From the NCBI GenBank assembly GCA_964035575.1, contig OZ037921.1, positions 392,501 to 456,500 of the forward strand: a stretch of DNA of 64,000 nucleotides. The letters are read 5' to 3'. This DNA is from Rhynchopus sp. YZ270_cl-10. Taxonomy: Eukaryota > Euglenozoa > Diplonemea > Diplonemida > Diplonemidae. The notes under the pieces were generated by a model that did no database searches, had not been told where the DNA came from, and saw only the letters and a list, made by a program, of their open reading frames with translations. The translations under genes were made by a program, and so were the position numbers. Shown here one piece after another: positions 1-11,039 of this stretch. The stretch's first letter is position 1; every line of letters starts with the position of its first letter.

Positions 1-1520
1 GAGCGGGACAATTTTTAAGGTGCACCTCCGCGAGCGTAGCGAGCGAAATTTTTTTTTCGCAATTTTTGGGGCAAAGTTCAAAAATCCCACCAAAAAGTGG
101 GGGGGTTTTTGGATTTGTCCTAACAATTTTGGAGCATAAATTTGAAGAACAGGACTGGTGTACCCCTCACCGACCTCAGTTCCCACGTCCTGCCTCACCC
201 GCACTCTCGCAACACTAGTACTGAACCCGAAGTTCGCCAGAGATCCCTGTTGCCTCTTCATATGAATAATTCCCAGTTCTGACGGGGGGTTTGTTTGGGT
301 CGGGAGGATTTTTTTTTCTTAGAGGGTGGGGTGGGAGGGGCTCCGCCCCCACCCCTACCCCACCTTCCCAGCCTACACCACCCAAAAATTTGGATTTTTT
401 TTTTTTTTTCAGATTCCATTTTTTTTTTTTTTTTTTTTTTTTCACGGGTCGGGAAAGATCTTTTTTTTTTTTTTTTTTTTCGAGAAAAAAAATCCTCTTC
501 TCCCGAAAAAAAAAAAAAAAAAAAAGATTTTTGGGAGAAAAAAAAAAAGAGAAAAGATTTGAAAATCCTGGGAAAATCCTGAAAAAATCCTGAAAAATCC
601 TGGAAAAATCCATGAAATTTCATGAAAAATCTCGAGATCTTGAGAAATCTTTGAAAAAAAAAAAAAAGATTTTCAAAATCTTTTTTTTTTTTTCCCCCAA
701 AAAGATTTTTCAAAATCCCAAAAACACGGGTCAGGAAAGATCTTTTTTTTTTTTTTTTTTTTCGAGAAAAAAAATCCTCTTCTCCCGAAAAAAAAAAAAA
801 AAAAAAAGATTTTTGGGAGAAAAAAAAAAAGAGAAAAGATTTGAAAATCCTGGAAAAATCCTGGAAAAATCCTGAAAAATCCTGGAAAAATCCATGAAAT
901 TTCATGAAAAATCTCGAGATCTTGAGAAATCTTTGAAAAAAAAAAAAAAAGATTTTCAAAATCTTTTTTTTTTTTTCCCCCAAAAAGATTTTTCAAAATC
1001 CCAAAAATCTTTTTTATCTTTTTTTTGAGAAAAAAAAGATTTTCAAGATCTTTTTCATCTTTTTTAAATTTTTCTCTTTTTTTTCTTTTTTTTCTTTTTT
1101 TTCCTTTTTTTTCCAGGATTTTTCAAAGATCTCAAAGATCTCGAGAGATCCTGAAAAAAAAAGACAAAAATCCTGAAAATCTTGATTTTTTTTTTTTCTC
1201 CCGAAAAAAGACAAAAAAAGACAAAAGATCTTTCCTGACCCGTGCAAAAATCTTTTTTATCTTTTTTTTGAGAAAAAAAAGATTTTCAAGATCTTTTTCA
1301 TCTTTTTTTCTCTTTTTTTCCTTTTTTTTCCTTTTTTTTCCAGGATTTTTCAAAGATCTCAAAGATCTCGAGAGATCCTGAAAAAAAAAGACAAAAATCC
1401 TGAAAATCTTGATTTTTTTTTTTTTTTCTCCCGAGATTCTCGAAAAAAGACAAAAAAATACAAAAGATCTTTCCTGACCCGTGTTTTTTTTTTTTTTGAA
1501 AAACCCGAAAACCCGAAAAC
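1..1520. repeat. Low-complexity A/T-run region with repeated GATC-bearing units
   Basis: Long alternating A and T runs broken by short GC words. The 18-mer CACGGGTCAGGAAAGATC (or a one-base variant) occurs directly at 443 and 725 (period about 282) and inverted at 1227 and 1466 (period about 240), so the stretch is two tandem pairs facing each other. Open frames here are Phe/Lys homopolymers and are not genes. A GAGCGTAGCGAGC core like that of the foldback elements further on lies at about 31-47. Confidence 0.75.
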
Positions 1521-2110
1521 CGGGTTTTGAAAACCCAGAAACCCGCCCTAACTTAACCCCTGGTTGCATCTCGTAGAGAGGGAAAACCACGCAAACCACA
1601 CATCACACTGAACAGACATACATTGTTGAAACGTGAAATCATTGCTAAGAACATCAAACTCTCGAACAATAGGGATGGCAATCCCTCAAACAAACAAAAA
1701 AAATTACTATTGATTTGAAAATCAGACTGGTTTTCATTAATTCAGGCGAAAAAAAGAGGAGAAGAAAGAGAAAGAGAGAGAGAGAGAAAAATGTGGATCA
1801 GATGACCCTAAGCCTCTCGTGTTTGGTCACTTTTTTTGATCACAGTTGTTTGTCGTACAGCATCAGTTACTGGGGGGGGGCTAGGGGGGTCCGTCCGGCC
1901 GTTTTTGCTGTCCCAAACCACTTTTTTTTGTAAAAACCCGCGAAAAACCCCAAAAAATACCCCAAAACACCCCCAAACCCCCAAAAAATCACCCAAAACC
2001 ACGAAAAACACACTTTTGAGCACTATTTCGTACTTTTTTCTGATTTTTTTGGTGTTTTTTCCCGCTTTTTCAGCTTTTTTCCTGGAAATATACCCCCTAA
2101 TATTGCCTAT
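1521..2110. other. Gene-free AT-rich spacer
   Basis: Apart from one H1 hairpin (1795-1843) I see only homopolymer and GA-rich tracts. Confidence 0.6.
1795..1843 (+). repeat. H1 hairpin element
   Basis: First copy of the H1 family. The family consensus is an outer stem AAGATGA/TCATCTT, an inner stem CTAAGC/GCTTAG and a loop CTCTCGT. This copy has AGATGACC pairing with GGTCACTTT, the loop CTCTCGT, and an extra outer GATCA/TGATC clamp. Many later copies are preceded by GTTTATA and followed by TTGATCAC. Confidence 0.65.
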
Positions 2111-2115
2111 AGAAT

Positions 2116-2700
2116 CCCTGTACTGCTCACTGAGACAGCATAGCGACCAGAGGCTCCTTATTCATCTTACTGGTGTCTTCGCCGTCAAGGGGTGCACAAT
2201 TTGCCGCAAATTCCCGCAACTCTGTCTTTGTGAAGAGATGAAGCACTTTAGTGTTGTACTTTTCAAGTTGCTACTTCTGGGCGCTTTGCATGGACCTGCC
2301 TTTGTGGTGCGCTTTGGTGTGTGCTGCGGCAAGTTCTTCCCTTGAGAGAGACGGAACCCAACCTAGACTGTAGAGGATGTCTAGGTTCCAGCGACAGTGA
2401 GTCGGTGTTGTCGGGTGCTGGCTCCTTTCGTGGTGGCTTGCAACTTGGTCAAGGACACCGACAACGGATTCACACGAATTGTTGGTCATAGGAGGAGGCA
2501 AGGAAGGCTTTGCTACACTTAGGCACAGGGTACGTTGTCATTTTCAGGGACCAAAAAAGCCCTGGCAAGTGTTGCAAGTACGATGTCCCACAGCTCGGGA
2601 GGTCTGTCGGGCAGTTCGGAGGGATTTAGACACTTCTGCGACTGCATGAACACGGTTTTTAGGGTTTTTGTTTTGGGTGCAAAAAACGTCAAAAGGATAG
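2116..2700 (-). pseudogene. Possible decayed multi-exon gene or gene fragment, unidentified
   Basis: A GC-richer island with three adjacent minus-strand stretches of protein-like composition. They run from a part containing PSELPDRPPELWDIVL, through one containing LDILYSLGWVPSLSREEL, to one containing LFTKTELREFAANCAPLD that ends in a stop near 2116. Stops lie between the first two and between the last two in the simple reading, so this is either a short multi-exon gene with unresolved introns or a decayed copy. The last stretch has some resemblance to a SAP-type helix-turn-helix (L..L.K.ELREF), which is only a guess. I cannot name the gene. Confidence 0.3.
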
Positions 2701-3290
2701 GGGGAAATACGGTTATTTTAAGCGTTGCAGACACAAAAACACCCTCAAAAATCCCGTAGGGACCCCAAAAAGCTGCAAAACCCACACATTTCCACCTCGG
2801 GACCTCAGTGGAGGTGGACTGAGGTGTTTTTTGGGTGTTTTGAATGAATTGGTATTATTTTTTTTTGGTAAATAAGTGCTCTTCTGCTAGGCGTTGCATA
2901 GCCGTTGCTTAAGTGTTGCATAAGTGTTGCATGGCCTATAAAACCCTCCCAAGTGCCCAAAATGCTATTTTTCACCCTACATGGGGTCTGGGGGACATTT
3001 TCCTGGGTGTTTGGACACCATTCCGACTGCCTTAGCACTTTTTTTGGGGTTTTCAGGTACAAAAAAAGTCAAAAAAGTGACTAAAAAAAGGGTACTTTTA
3101 AGCGTTTGGGGCACACACACCCACTGCAAAATGCATCTGGGGCCCCCACAGGACCCCTAAAAGCTGTAAAAACCATATATTTCCACCCTGGGACCCCACC
3201 GGATGTGGACCGAGGTGTTTTTCGGGTGTTTAGAAGGAAGTTTGTCTGACTAGAAATTTTTTTTGGTAAGTGTTGCATTTTGGCCATCTT
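2640..3290. repeat. Diverged tandem duplication, about 380 bp units
   Basis: The block TTTCCACCTCGGGACC near 2790 followed by GAGGTGTTTTTTGGGTGTTT recurs in diverged form near 3180-3230 (TTTCCACCCTGGGACC, then GAGGTGTTTTTCGGGTGTTT). The preceding TTTTAAGCGTT and the ACCCC..AAAGCTG words also repeat in order. Divergence is high, so the duplication is old. Confidence 0.5.
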
Positions 3291-3914
3291 GGTGACGATC
3301 TGGTGACGCCATTTTTGGAGATTTTTCACAAAAAACCGATTTTTTTTTAACCAGGAAAGTCTCTGTAGAGGTTGTCAGGTGGTTTAATGGGATATTTGGG
3401 TGATCCCTAGGGCGATTTGCGGCCAGGTACGACCTTTTTAGTGGATTTCTTCACCTAAATTTCAAAAAAATGGGTTTGGGACAGCAAATCCTTAAGGAAT
3501 TCCTTCTACGTGGACCCCCCTATGGGGGGGGGCTAATAAAGTATACGGTGCTAATAAAGTATACGGGGGTAATAAAGTATACGGCGCGGAAACCCATTTT
3601 GAGCGTGGAAATCTGTGAAATAAAGTATACGGTTTTTGTGTACATTTTTCTTACTAAAAAAATTTTCCAGCAAGTTTTGCACAAAAAATTGAAAAAAATT
3701 TTTTTTGATTTCGGTGGTCCGGATTCTGTGCGTGCTGTGATGGGGTCACTTTGCGCTGAGAAACGAGTATTTTTGACCTAAAACGCGTGTATCAGTTTTT
3801 ACACGATTGGTGCTGATGGGGTTCAGATTTGTGAAAATTTAAGTCACCAAAAAATTGTTCATTTTTCCACATTGACCCCACCACTGGCTGGGATTGGCCC
3901 AAAAATGTCAATGG

Positions 3915-4403
3915 TTGGTGCTTCCCGGGGGGTATGCATTTCACAAATTTTCAATTCAATTCACAACTTTTCACAACTATTCACAACTTTTCACTACCCT
4001 TTTTTCTCTCGTTGGTGAAGCTTTTAAACGCCGGCATTTGCATTTCCGGAATCCGTCCGGCCAGTGGTGGGGTCAATTTGCCGAAATGGACAAGTTCTCG
4101 TCATTTCCGCACATCACACAGTACACAGGTACACAGGTACACCACATCACGTTCTATCTTGTGAATCCCAGCGTGCCCCTCAATGGGTGGGTCACCACCC
4201 GCCCAAAAAAAAAGCACTCACAAAAAAAAAATCAATTCACAACTTTTCACAACTATTCACAACTTTTCACATTTTTTCACAACTTTTCACCACTTTTCGC
4301 CAGCCTTCACAATTTTGTAGCAGTTTTCGTGTGGTGAAAATTTGTGAAAACTTGTCACATTTTGTGAAAATTTGTGAAATGCACACCCCCCGGGAAGCAC
4401 CAA
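3915..4403. mobile_element. Nested MITE with about 38-bp TIRs
   Basis: The left terminus TTGGTGCTTCCCGGGGGGT and the right terminus, its inverse CACCCCCCGGGAAGCACCAA with one change inside, continue inward as matching GCATTTCACAAATTTTCA. TGG flanks both ends (3912-3914 and 4404-4406), a plausible 3-bp target duplication. The interior holds repeated TTCACAACTTTTCACAAC tracts on both sides and no transposase. Confidence 0.65.
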
Positions 4404-4467
4404 TGGTGGTGTTTTCGCGAGGTTTCGGCCACTAGAAACCCCAAAATAACAGTGATTTTTTTTTTTT

Positions 4468-4515
4468 GAAAACTTGGTTGTATTAGTGTAGCCACCCTAG
4501 AGTGTGCTCCACTAT
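4468..4515 (+). repeat. F2 hairpin element
   Basis: First copy of the F2 family: GAAAACTTGGTTGTATTAG, then a hairpin with AGTGTAGCCAC on one side and GTGTGCTCCACT on the other, loop CCTAGA. The stem is AGTG/CACT, a U-C mismatch, AGC/GCT and CAC/GTG. T runs lie on both sides. Confidence 0.65.
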
Positions 4516-4517
4516 TT

Positions 4518-5077
4518 TTTTTCTCAACTGAGGAAAAGTGAGCTCCACGTAACCCTGTGGAGATTGGTGTGACGAAAAATAGGCTTTTCCTGTGTGTATG
4601 AGGAAAATGAACTTTTTATTTGGCTGGGGGGTACACGTGAAGTGTGAGGAAAAGTAAGGCTGAGGAAAAGTATGGGGTTGAGTGCGACAAAGTACGTAGT
4701 AAAGTGTCTCTCCTGCGGGGGGAACCTCTCCTGACAGACATATCGTGTAGGAACTTCGCCTGATGCTGCTTCGTATTTTGGGGCCGACTTCAGAGTCGAG
4801 GTGATTTTACTGTATGCGTCCTCCATTTCAGCCTCACAGGTCTTCTTTGATATAGGCATAGCCTTCTTTTATTGCTGATGCGGGGGAATATGATCTTATG
4901 AATGGTTAGCAGGTAAAGCGAATGATTGGAGGAATTGGGGAAATCGCTTCCTCACCTATTCTCAAACTTTAAATGGGCGCGAGCTGGGTTTGCGGATTAT
5001 GGTGAATTCGCATATTTACGCCGCACCAATCTCCACAGGGTTCGCGTGGAGCTCACTTTTCCTTCAGTTGAGAAAAA
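4518..5077. mobile_element. TIR element carrying a coding-like fragment
   Basis: TIRs of about 50 bp: left TTCTCAACTGAGGAAAAGTG followed by AGCTCCACG and CCCTGTGGAGATTGGTG; the right end is the inverse with a few changes (5026-5077). The interior is GC-richer than the flanks and holds a minus-strand reading frame starting at 4859. No transposase motif was recognised. Confidence 0.55.
4524..4859 (-). CDS. Uncharacterised ORF fragment inside a TIR element
   Basis: An ATG at 4859 opens a 111-codon frame. The first 65 or so residues (starting MPISKKTCEAEMEDAYSK) have normal protein composition, while the rest runs into the terminal repeat and looks non-coding. I do not recognise the family. It may be a host gene fragment captured by the element, or a chance frame. 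Confidence 0.25.
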   Translation of the reverse strand: MPISKKTCEAEMEDAYSKITSTLKSAPKYEAASGEVPTRYVCQERFPPQERHFTTYFVALNPILFLSLTFPHTSRVPPSQIKSSFSSYTQEKPIFRHTNLHRVTWSSLFLS

Positions 5078-5098
5078 CATAATATTCTTAGAAAAAAT

Positions 5099-5250
5099 GC
5101 TCTTCCTCACTCGTGAATTTTTCAGAAACTCGTGTTTATGGTTTGTCCCACTCGCTGCGCTCGTGGGACAAACCTAATTACCTCACTCGCTACGCTCGTG
5201 AGGTAAAAGAACACTCGTTTTCTGAAAATCTCCACTCGTGAGGAAAAGTT
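5099..5250. repeat. Foldback palindrome with CTCGCTGCGCTCG core
   Basis: An imperfect palindrome of about 150 bp. CTTCCTCACTCGTG and TTTTCAGAAA on the left pair with TTTCTGAAAA and CACTCGTGAGGAAAAG on the right. Inside are two further perfect hairpins: GTTTGTCCCA with TGGGACAAAC around 5141-5173, and TTACCTCAC with GTGAGGTAA around 5179-5205. Each has an ACTCGCTRCGCTCGTG centre. Confidence 0.65.
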
Positions 5251-5953
5251 CATTTTTTCTACGACGAATAATATATATTTTTCCTTTTTCGTTTTTTGGC
5301 CATTTAAGCAGTAATTCCCGCCGAATAAAGTATACGTATACTTTAATAGCTCCCCCCCAGTATGCGATTTCAAAAAAAGAAAAAAAAAAAGCGAAAAAAT
5401 CCGACGAAGTTCACACAATTTGATAAAAAGAACCCTGGCTATTTAGAAAAACAGCTGTGTCCACTATAAAAGAGCATTGAAAACGTCGAATGGAAGCAAA
5501 CATTGCATACATGGTGCATAAAAACAAAACAAAAAAAAAAAAAAAAAGCGGGGAAACAGTTGTAAATAAGAGTGATCAACCCGCAAAAAATGTAAACAAA
5601 AAAAAGGGAGAAATTTAAAAGCGAAAGAACGAAATTGTATTGAAAGATAGATAATTCGTACAGGGAGACCCACACGCATCTATGTTCAAAGAATTTTTTT
5701 TTGGGGAGGAAAAAAAAAAATCAACAAAAAAGTTTATAAAGATCCTAAACCTACTGTATTTAGGAACCTTTTAAAAGGAGAGAATAACAAAAGCTCTGAC
5801 TCAGGCCACAAAAGCTGTACTTAGTCGTTTTTCCCCCTTCCAATCAATGCTTTTCGGTTAAAACCCAAAAGATGTCGGAAATTGGAGAAAAAAAAAGAAA
5901 AAAAAAACGAGTTAAGAATTTGCTTTAGTGGGTTTCTGGAAGGGAGAGCGTTG

Positions 5954-5988
5954 AAGATGAAGCAGTGCAAACGCCTCTGGGACGCAGA
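5954..5988 (+). repeat. F4-type element (short form)
   Basis: Carries AGTGCAAACGCCTCTGGGAC followed by GCAG. This is the F4 core AGTGCAAACGCCTC with a shortened loop, almost the same as the copy at 26221-26270. Confidence 0.5.
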
Positions 5989-6270
5989 AGGAGGGGAATA
6001 ACCAAAAAAAAAAATAGTAACTCTGATAGATAAGTAAAAGGGAAAAAAGGTTTTTTTCGTTGATTGCACACAAAATAAGGTTGTCAAGATGAAGATGAAG
6101 CTCGGAAATGGAGAGACAACATGAAAAAAAAAAAAAGGCAAAGGGGTAATCCACACATGGAAAATTTACGCAAAAAAAGAGAAAAAAATATATATGGCAA
6201 AGCTCAGCGCATATCGTTTACTGCGACTAAAAAAAAAACAACGATTTAGAAATTATCCTTTGTTACATGG

Positions 6271-6300
6271 TGTATTGGCAATCACCCCACGAGGTGGGAT
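6271..6300 (+). repeat. F6-type hairpin
   Basis: CAATCACCCCAC followed by GAGGTGGGATCACCC; CCCCAC pairs with GTGGG. It shares the CAATCACC word and the CACC/GGTG stem with the F6 copies at 36088 and 52736. Confidence 0.4.
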
Positions 6301-7639
6301 CACCCAATGCTACCCAAAGGTGAATTTTATGGACCAATCGATCATTTCAGAATGTGGCCATTTTTTTTTTTGTTTTGTTTTTGTTTTTTGTCGTAAGAGT
6401 TCAATTGGGGTCATCCAGGAACCCGGATTACCCCATAATTTTTAGATATTTTTTTTTTTTTAGATAGAATATGAAGTGGGGAGTGAGTCAATGTACCTAA
6501 ATATGAACATACACAATATGATACAACTCAATCCGACGAGAGGAAAAAGAGAAAAACATATAAAAACAGAAATTGCTGATTTTTTTTTTTGTAGTAAGAG
6601 TTAATTTGGTATTAAACAAACGTAACAAAAGATAGATTATAATAGCACAATTCAAGGTAACGATTCTTCACATTTTTTTTTTTTTAGAAATTAAAATAAA
6701 AGGGCACACGCATTTTTCCCGTTTAGATTTTTTTTTTTTTTGTGGGCTTCAGCAGAAGACGGGTCTGCTTTTTTAAAAAAAACCACAATAATTTTGGGGG
6801 AAAAGAATGAAGAGAGAGTTGGTATTTCACTCTAAAGACTCTGTCGCAGGTGAGCTGCAAATATTGCACATAGCATTGGCTTGTTTTTTATGTATTATTT
6901 CTGGGGAAAAAAATTAGGACAGCGGCTGCTGTTCAGCCACCACCCGCACAACCTAGTGTAACTAACCCAGATGTGCTTTTTTTTTTGTTAAATTTAATTA
7001 GGCATTTTTTGAGATTCACTCTAAAAACCTTTTTGTTAAAACGACACGCTATTGATTTACACAAAAAAAAATGAAGTTTGATATGTGCGACAACGTAGGG
7101 GGAAACGCAGGCACTGACATTTTCCATGGACTTCTTCAAAAAAAAAAAAAAAGTTCACAGAACGTTGCATCTTGGCAGTTGCTTTGGGGAAAGGGGGGAT
7201 AAAAAGAGAGAATCAAATGATGTTCGTGACCACCCCCCCGCAATTTCTGTAGCACCTTCGGTGCTTTTTTTTGGGGGTAAAATCACGAAACAACACATTC
7301 TTCTGAATACTTTGGAAAAAAAAAATTGACGTGCAATCTCATACACATCAAAATATAAAAAAGCTGTCGGGGGCGGAAAGTTTCACCTTTCAACAAACCC
7401 CCATGCACTTCATTTCGCTGAGAGAGAAGACTCACTCATGGGAGGGGGTTTGGTCAATACCAAAAAAAAAAAAAAATACACGCTTTTCTCAGGGTGGGTT
7501 TGGGGAAAACAAAAACAGTGGGAAAAAAATATTTTTTGAAAGAGGAATGGGGAAGGATAGGGACATAGTAGGAGGTATTCGAACTGTGATGTGTCAAATT
7601 CAAAAGAAAGAGAGAGAGAGAGAGAGAGGTTTGAAAAAA

Positions 7640-7682
7640 AGTGCCAAAAACACCTCACCGTTCATAGGCGGACGCAGACACT
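7640..7682 (+). repeat. F4 hairpin element
   Basis: GTGCCAAAAACACCTCACCG, TTCATAGGCGGACGCAGACAC. The F4 family pairs AGTGC with GCACT and CGCC with GGCG around the constant core CCTCACCGTTCAT. It is followed 20 bases on by an H1 copy. Confidence 0.6.
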
Positions 7683-7700
7683 CACAAAAAGAAATGTTTA

Positions 7701-7740
7701 GTAAGATGAACCTAAGCACCTCTCGTTTGCTGAACATTGG
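7701..7740 (+). repeat. H1 hairpin element, degenerate
   Basis: TAAGATGAACCTAAGCACC then TCTCGTTTGC. It keeps the 5' arm and the loop but has a weakened 3' arm. Confidence 0.5.
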
Positions 7741-7789
7741 TTATTTCATCAATCTTTTTTTTGTTGTATTTTTTGTGGAAGCAGCAGGT

Positions 7790-7818
7790 GACTAAGCAAC
7801 AACTCTCGTTGCTTAGTC
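7790..7818 (+). repeat. H1-type hairpin, perfect 11-bp stem
   Basis: GACTAAGCAAC pairs perfectly with GTTGCTTAGTC around the loop AACTCTC. The following TCTGATTAGATTATT and GGTTTAT words recur after the H1 copy at 25155. Confidence 0.65.
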
Positions 7819-9107
7819 TGATTAGATTATTCTTTGGTTTATGCATCAGTCATTTTTTTTTTTTTAAACTGGTTTTCGTCGGTTTTTACCACACAAGAAA
7901 GAAGAGAGACTCTAGGTCTCGTTTGTTTTTTTTGTGTGGTATTGTTACTCGCGGGTGGCAATTTGTTTTAAGTCGCTGCTTCCACCTAGGTTGCAAAGAA
8001 GAAAAAAGAAAATCACCAGGCGATGGCTGCAGATCGCACACACGCCTTTTTCTTTTTTTTTTTCGACACTTTTTTTTTTTTTTGAATTTTTGGTTGAAAA
8101 AAATCGCCCCAAAAAAAAATAGGACAGTCCAACAAAATGACCCGGTACTGTATATGCTACAGTGCTGTTTTCGAGAAAGATATGAGAATTTTTTCTTTTT
8201 CCTTCGTTTTTTTTTTTTTTTCGGGACCTTTTCAATTTTTGATTTATTTGCGGTGGGGGGATGGACCATAGTTAATGTGTACCATAGCCTTGGATTCAAG
8301 GCTGTTACACAGGGTTGTCTTCTCCCCCTCTTCTATCTGTGTAAATTGGTGGAACGCAAGAAAAAAGAGAAAAAAAAAATGGGGGGCCAAAGGCCGCAAC
8401 AACCCTTTACCTGCACCCCCCATAGGAACGACTCATCATGTTTCATGATTTTTGTATCCTTTTTTAAAAAGGAGAGAATTTTTTTTTTTTCATTTAGATG
8501 TTCCCAAGCCATGCTTAGGCACCCCTTTTAAGGAGCCTATTGGGTATTTCATTTCATTTTTTTTTTTTTTTTTTTTGGAAAACTCTAAAGCCTCGGTCGT
8601 TGAGATCCCCTCGATTCGAAAGGCGTGTCTCACGACGAATGCTTGTACCGATATTTTATTATTTTTTTCCTGTTTTCTTCGTTTTCTTCGATAATAAATT
8701 GGAATAGTGCAGGCACAACCAATAGATTAACACAACAAAACAAACAAAAAACAAAATGTTCTCCACATTACCCTTGAACTCGATGAGGAGAGCACCACCT
8801 TTATGATCCCAACAGGAGGTCAACACACTTCCCCAAACTGTTATCTTTTTTTTTTTAGCGTTTCTCAGGGGGGGGGAAAATCGTTTTAAAAAAGGGGGTT
8901 TCACAAGGGGGGGAATTTTGTTCGTGATTTAAAAAAAAAAAACACAAAAAAGAAAAAAAAAACACTCTGTTTTGGGGGAACACAAAGGGGGAGAGGAAGC
9001 CATTTCCTTTGGGGGAGGGGGGCAGGGAGAGGGGAGAATGGGTGTACTGAAGAGGTTTTTTTTTTTTTTTTTTTTTTTTTACTTGGTATTCACTCTCGTC
9101 TCTTTAG

Positions 9108-9275
9108 CGCTGCCGAGGCAGTGTGGCCGCTCTTTTTTGTTCTATCCAGAGTAAACCCGGGACCGTGTCCCAGCTGGTGCCGTTTTTCACATCTAGGACG
9201 TGCGGGTTGCCGTTTTACGGAGGTCACCTCCCCGTTTGCCACACAGGGTTTACAGACAGCACACCCTGTGTGGTT
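9108..9275. ncRNA. Candidate structured RNA segment, unidentified
   Basis: A GC-rich island of about 165 nt in an AT-rich desert with four local inverted repeats: CTGCC/GGCAG (9110-9121), GGGAC/GTCCC (9159-9171), GGAGGT/ACCTCC (9219-9231), and an 11-bp perfect stem CCACACAGGGT/ACCCTGTGTGG (9239-9273). The last stem is followed by TTTTTG on the plus strand. No known RNA family was recognised. The open frames here are short and overlap on both strands, so coding is less likely. Confidence 0.35.
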
Positions 9276-9400
9276 TTTGTTTGGTATAAAAAAAAGAACA
9301 AATGGTGGGAGGTAGGCCACCTGATTTAAAAAAAAAGCAAAGAAAAACAAAACGCAAATTTATATCCTTACTATTTTAAACAAACAGTGAGCACTAAATT

Positions 9401-9436
<36 letters not shown>

Positions 9437-10926
9437 GCAAGACTCTGGTGATACAAAGGGTATCTCCTGAGGTTGGTAGGCAAAAATATATAAAAAGGCC
9501 TACCACACAAAAAAAACAACCACGTCGTTTAAGGAAAAAAATGAAGGCCACCTACTGGGAGCTATCCTCCTATGGAAGGGGGTGGGGAAGGGAGGGAAGA
9601 GGGAGTGGGGGGTTTATTGGCTATACAGGTAGTATGGTATGGTTTTCTGTGAGTGGTGATTTTTTTTTTTTTTTTGAAAAAAATTAGTTTCGTATACTTT
9701 CAAATCAACAGAAGAGAAAGCACAAAAAAGACGAATAAAAGGTGTGAAATTCTTGGGGATTTTTTTTTCTTTTTTTTGATTCAAAAATAGAACTTAAGAT
9801 GAATGTGTTTAGCAGTAACATCTCTAAAAAATATTTTTTTTGTGTGTGAGGGGAAATCGGGAAAAGCATCATAGGGGAAGGGCGGAGATATTCGGGTATG
9901 GAGTTTGAAAAAGTTTTTTTTTAAAAAAAGGGGGAAAATGATTGAAAAATGACATAGTTTCGCAACCGCCGAAATGATGTTGGTTTATTTTTGATTTTTT
10001 TTTTTTTTTTTTCGTTGTATCATTTCGTGCAAATTGTGATACCCTAGAAATATTAGATGGCTTTTTAAAAAAAAAGGGGGGGAAATGGTTTCGGGGGAAA
10101 ACCCTATATTTGACGAAGGGTTTTGCATAATAAACAATAAAAATAAAAATAAAAAGAGATAAGACATCCCTGCCACGGTCGAACAAGATACTGCTCTGAC
10201 GAGCCCTGCCCTCCTTCCCCCACATCCTCTACGATTACTTTCATTTTTTCTACATGTTTCATGTAAAGTACAAAAGTTAAAATCCAGGATTCGAAAACGG
10301 AGGAGGAGGAGGACAACGGGAGAAAGAAAGAAAAAATTTCGCACGAATATTTTTTTTGGAGAAGATTCATACAATGCAACGAGGCCGAGTCGGCCTCGCC
10401 AAGGCCTGAAAATAAATACTCAGGCGTGCCTGAGGCGTACTCGGGATTAGTTACGTTTAAGTACGCCTCAGGCACGCCTGAGTATATTTATATTTCTTAC
10501 CAGCATTTTGGTCATGAACAAAAAAGTATTTACCCCCAAATTTTGTGGTTTTCGATTCAGAGGTAGCAAAATCTTTCAAATGCGGGGTCGCACGATGAAA
10601 AATGTGCCTCTGGGCCGAGCGAGTCGAAAAAATGAAAAGGGTTCGCTAAGCTTTGGTGCTGATGATATATATTTTGGTGGTACCTTCGGGTATTTCATTG
10701 GTTCAAGAATCATTGGAAAACAAATTTCGGGGGTGCTTTTCGACTGGGTCCCTTCGAGGCCCAACTTGATGCAAGATGGAAGAGGCTCATACAAGGCTGG
10801 ATCCTCTAACACTAGAGAGATCCCATCGAGATCCCAGAATTTTACAGGCCTCCTTGATCCACAGACCACAGCTCTATTTTTAGTACAACTATGGGGTGAC
10901 CAAAGGACTTTTTTATACCAGAAAGA

Positions 10927-10981
10927 AGGCTTCGCAGAAGATGAGTCATACCAGAGGTATGACTCATCTTCTGCGAAGCCT
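10927..10981. repeat. Perfect 26-bp stem palindrome, 3-nt spacer
   Basis: The arm AGGCTTCGCAGAAGATGAGT followed by CATACC is repeated as its exact reverse complement after the spacer AGA. It lies within the 3.0-kb TIR element, at the end of a reading frame visible on both strands. Confidence 0.85.
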
Positions 10982-11039
10982 CTTTTTAGGAGGCAGTTTA
11001 GCACACCATGGACTTGTAATGACATTACGTGACGAGGGA

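Larger units (their letters stand above)
3524..5360. mobile_element. Composite TIR DNA element (AATAAAGTATACG family)
   Basis: The left end reads a G run followed by GCTAATAAAGTATACGG; the right end reads CGTATACTTTAATAGC followed by a C run, an imperfect inverted repeat of about 22 bp. A TAT sits directly outside each end (3521-3523 and 5361-5363), a possible 3-bp target duplication. The word AATAAAGTATACGG is repeated four times near the left end (about 3535, 3551, 3569, 3621), as expected for subterminal transposase-binding repeats. Three smaller foldback elements are nested inside (3915-4403, 4518-5077, 5099-5250). No transposase was recognised, so it is probably non-autonomous. Confidence 0.55.
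5361..10360. other. Gene-free AT-rich region with hairpin elements
   Basis: Mostly A/T runs of 10-30 bases with sparse ordinary sequence. Beyond the hairpins and the GC-rich structured segment at 9108-9275 I see no supportable gene. The long frames near 7.7-8.5 kb are homopolymer-driven. Confidence 0.6.

Noticed and set aside
258-983. 241-codon and other long frames in the first 1.5 kb
   Set aside because: Phe/Lys homopolymers produced by A and T runs.
7737-8531. 264-codon plus-strand frame
   Set aside because: Poly-Phe/Lys composition from T runs, with hairpin elements inside its first part; not a gene.
8580-8660. tRNA-like sequence with TCGATTCGAA
   Set aside because: No cloverleaf or proper A and B boxes could be drawn. 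I found no convincing tRNA or rRNA in the window.
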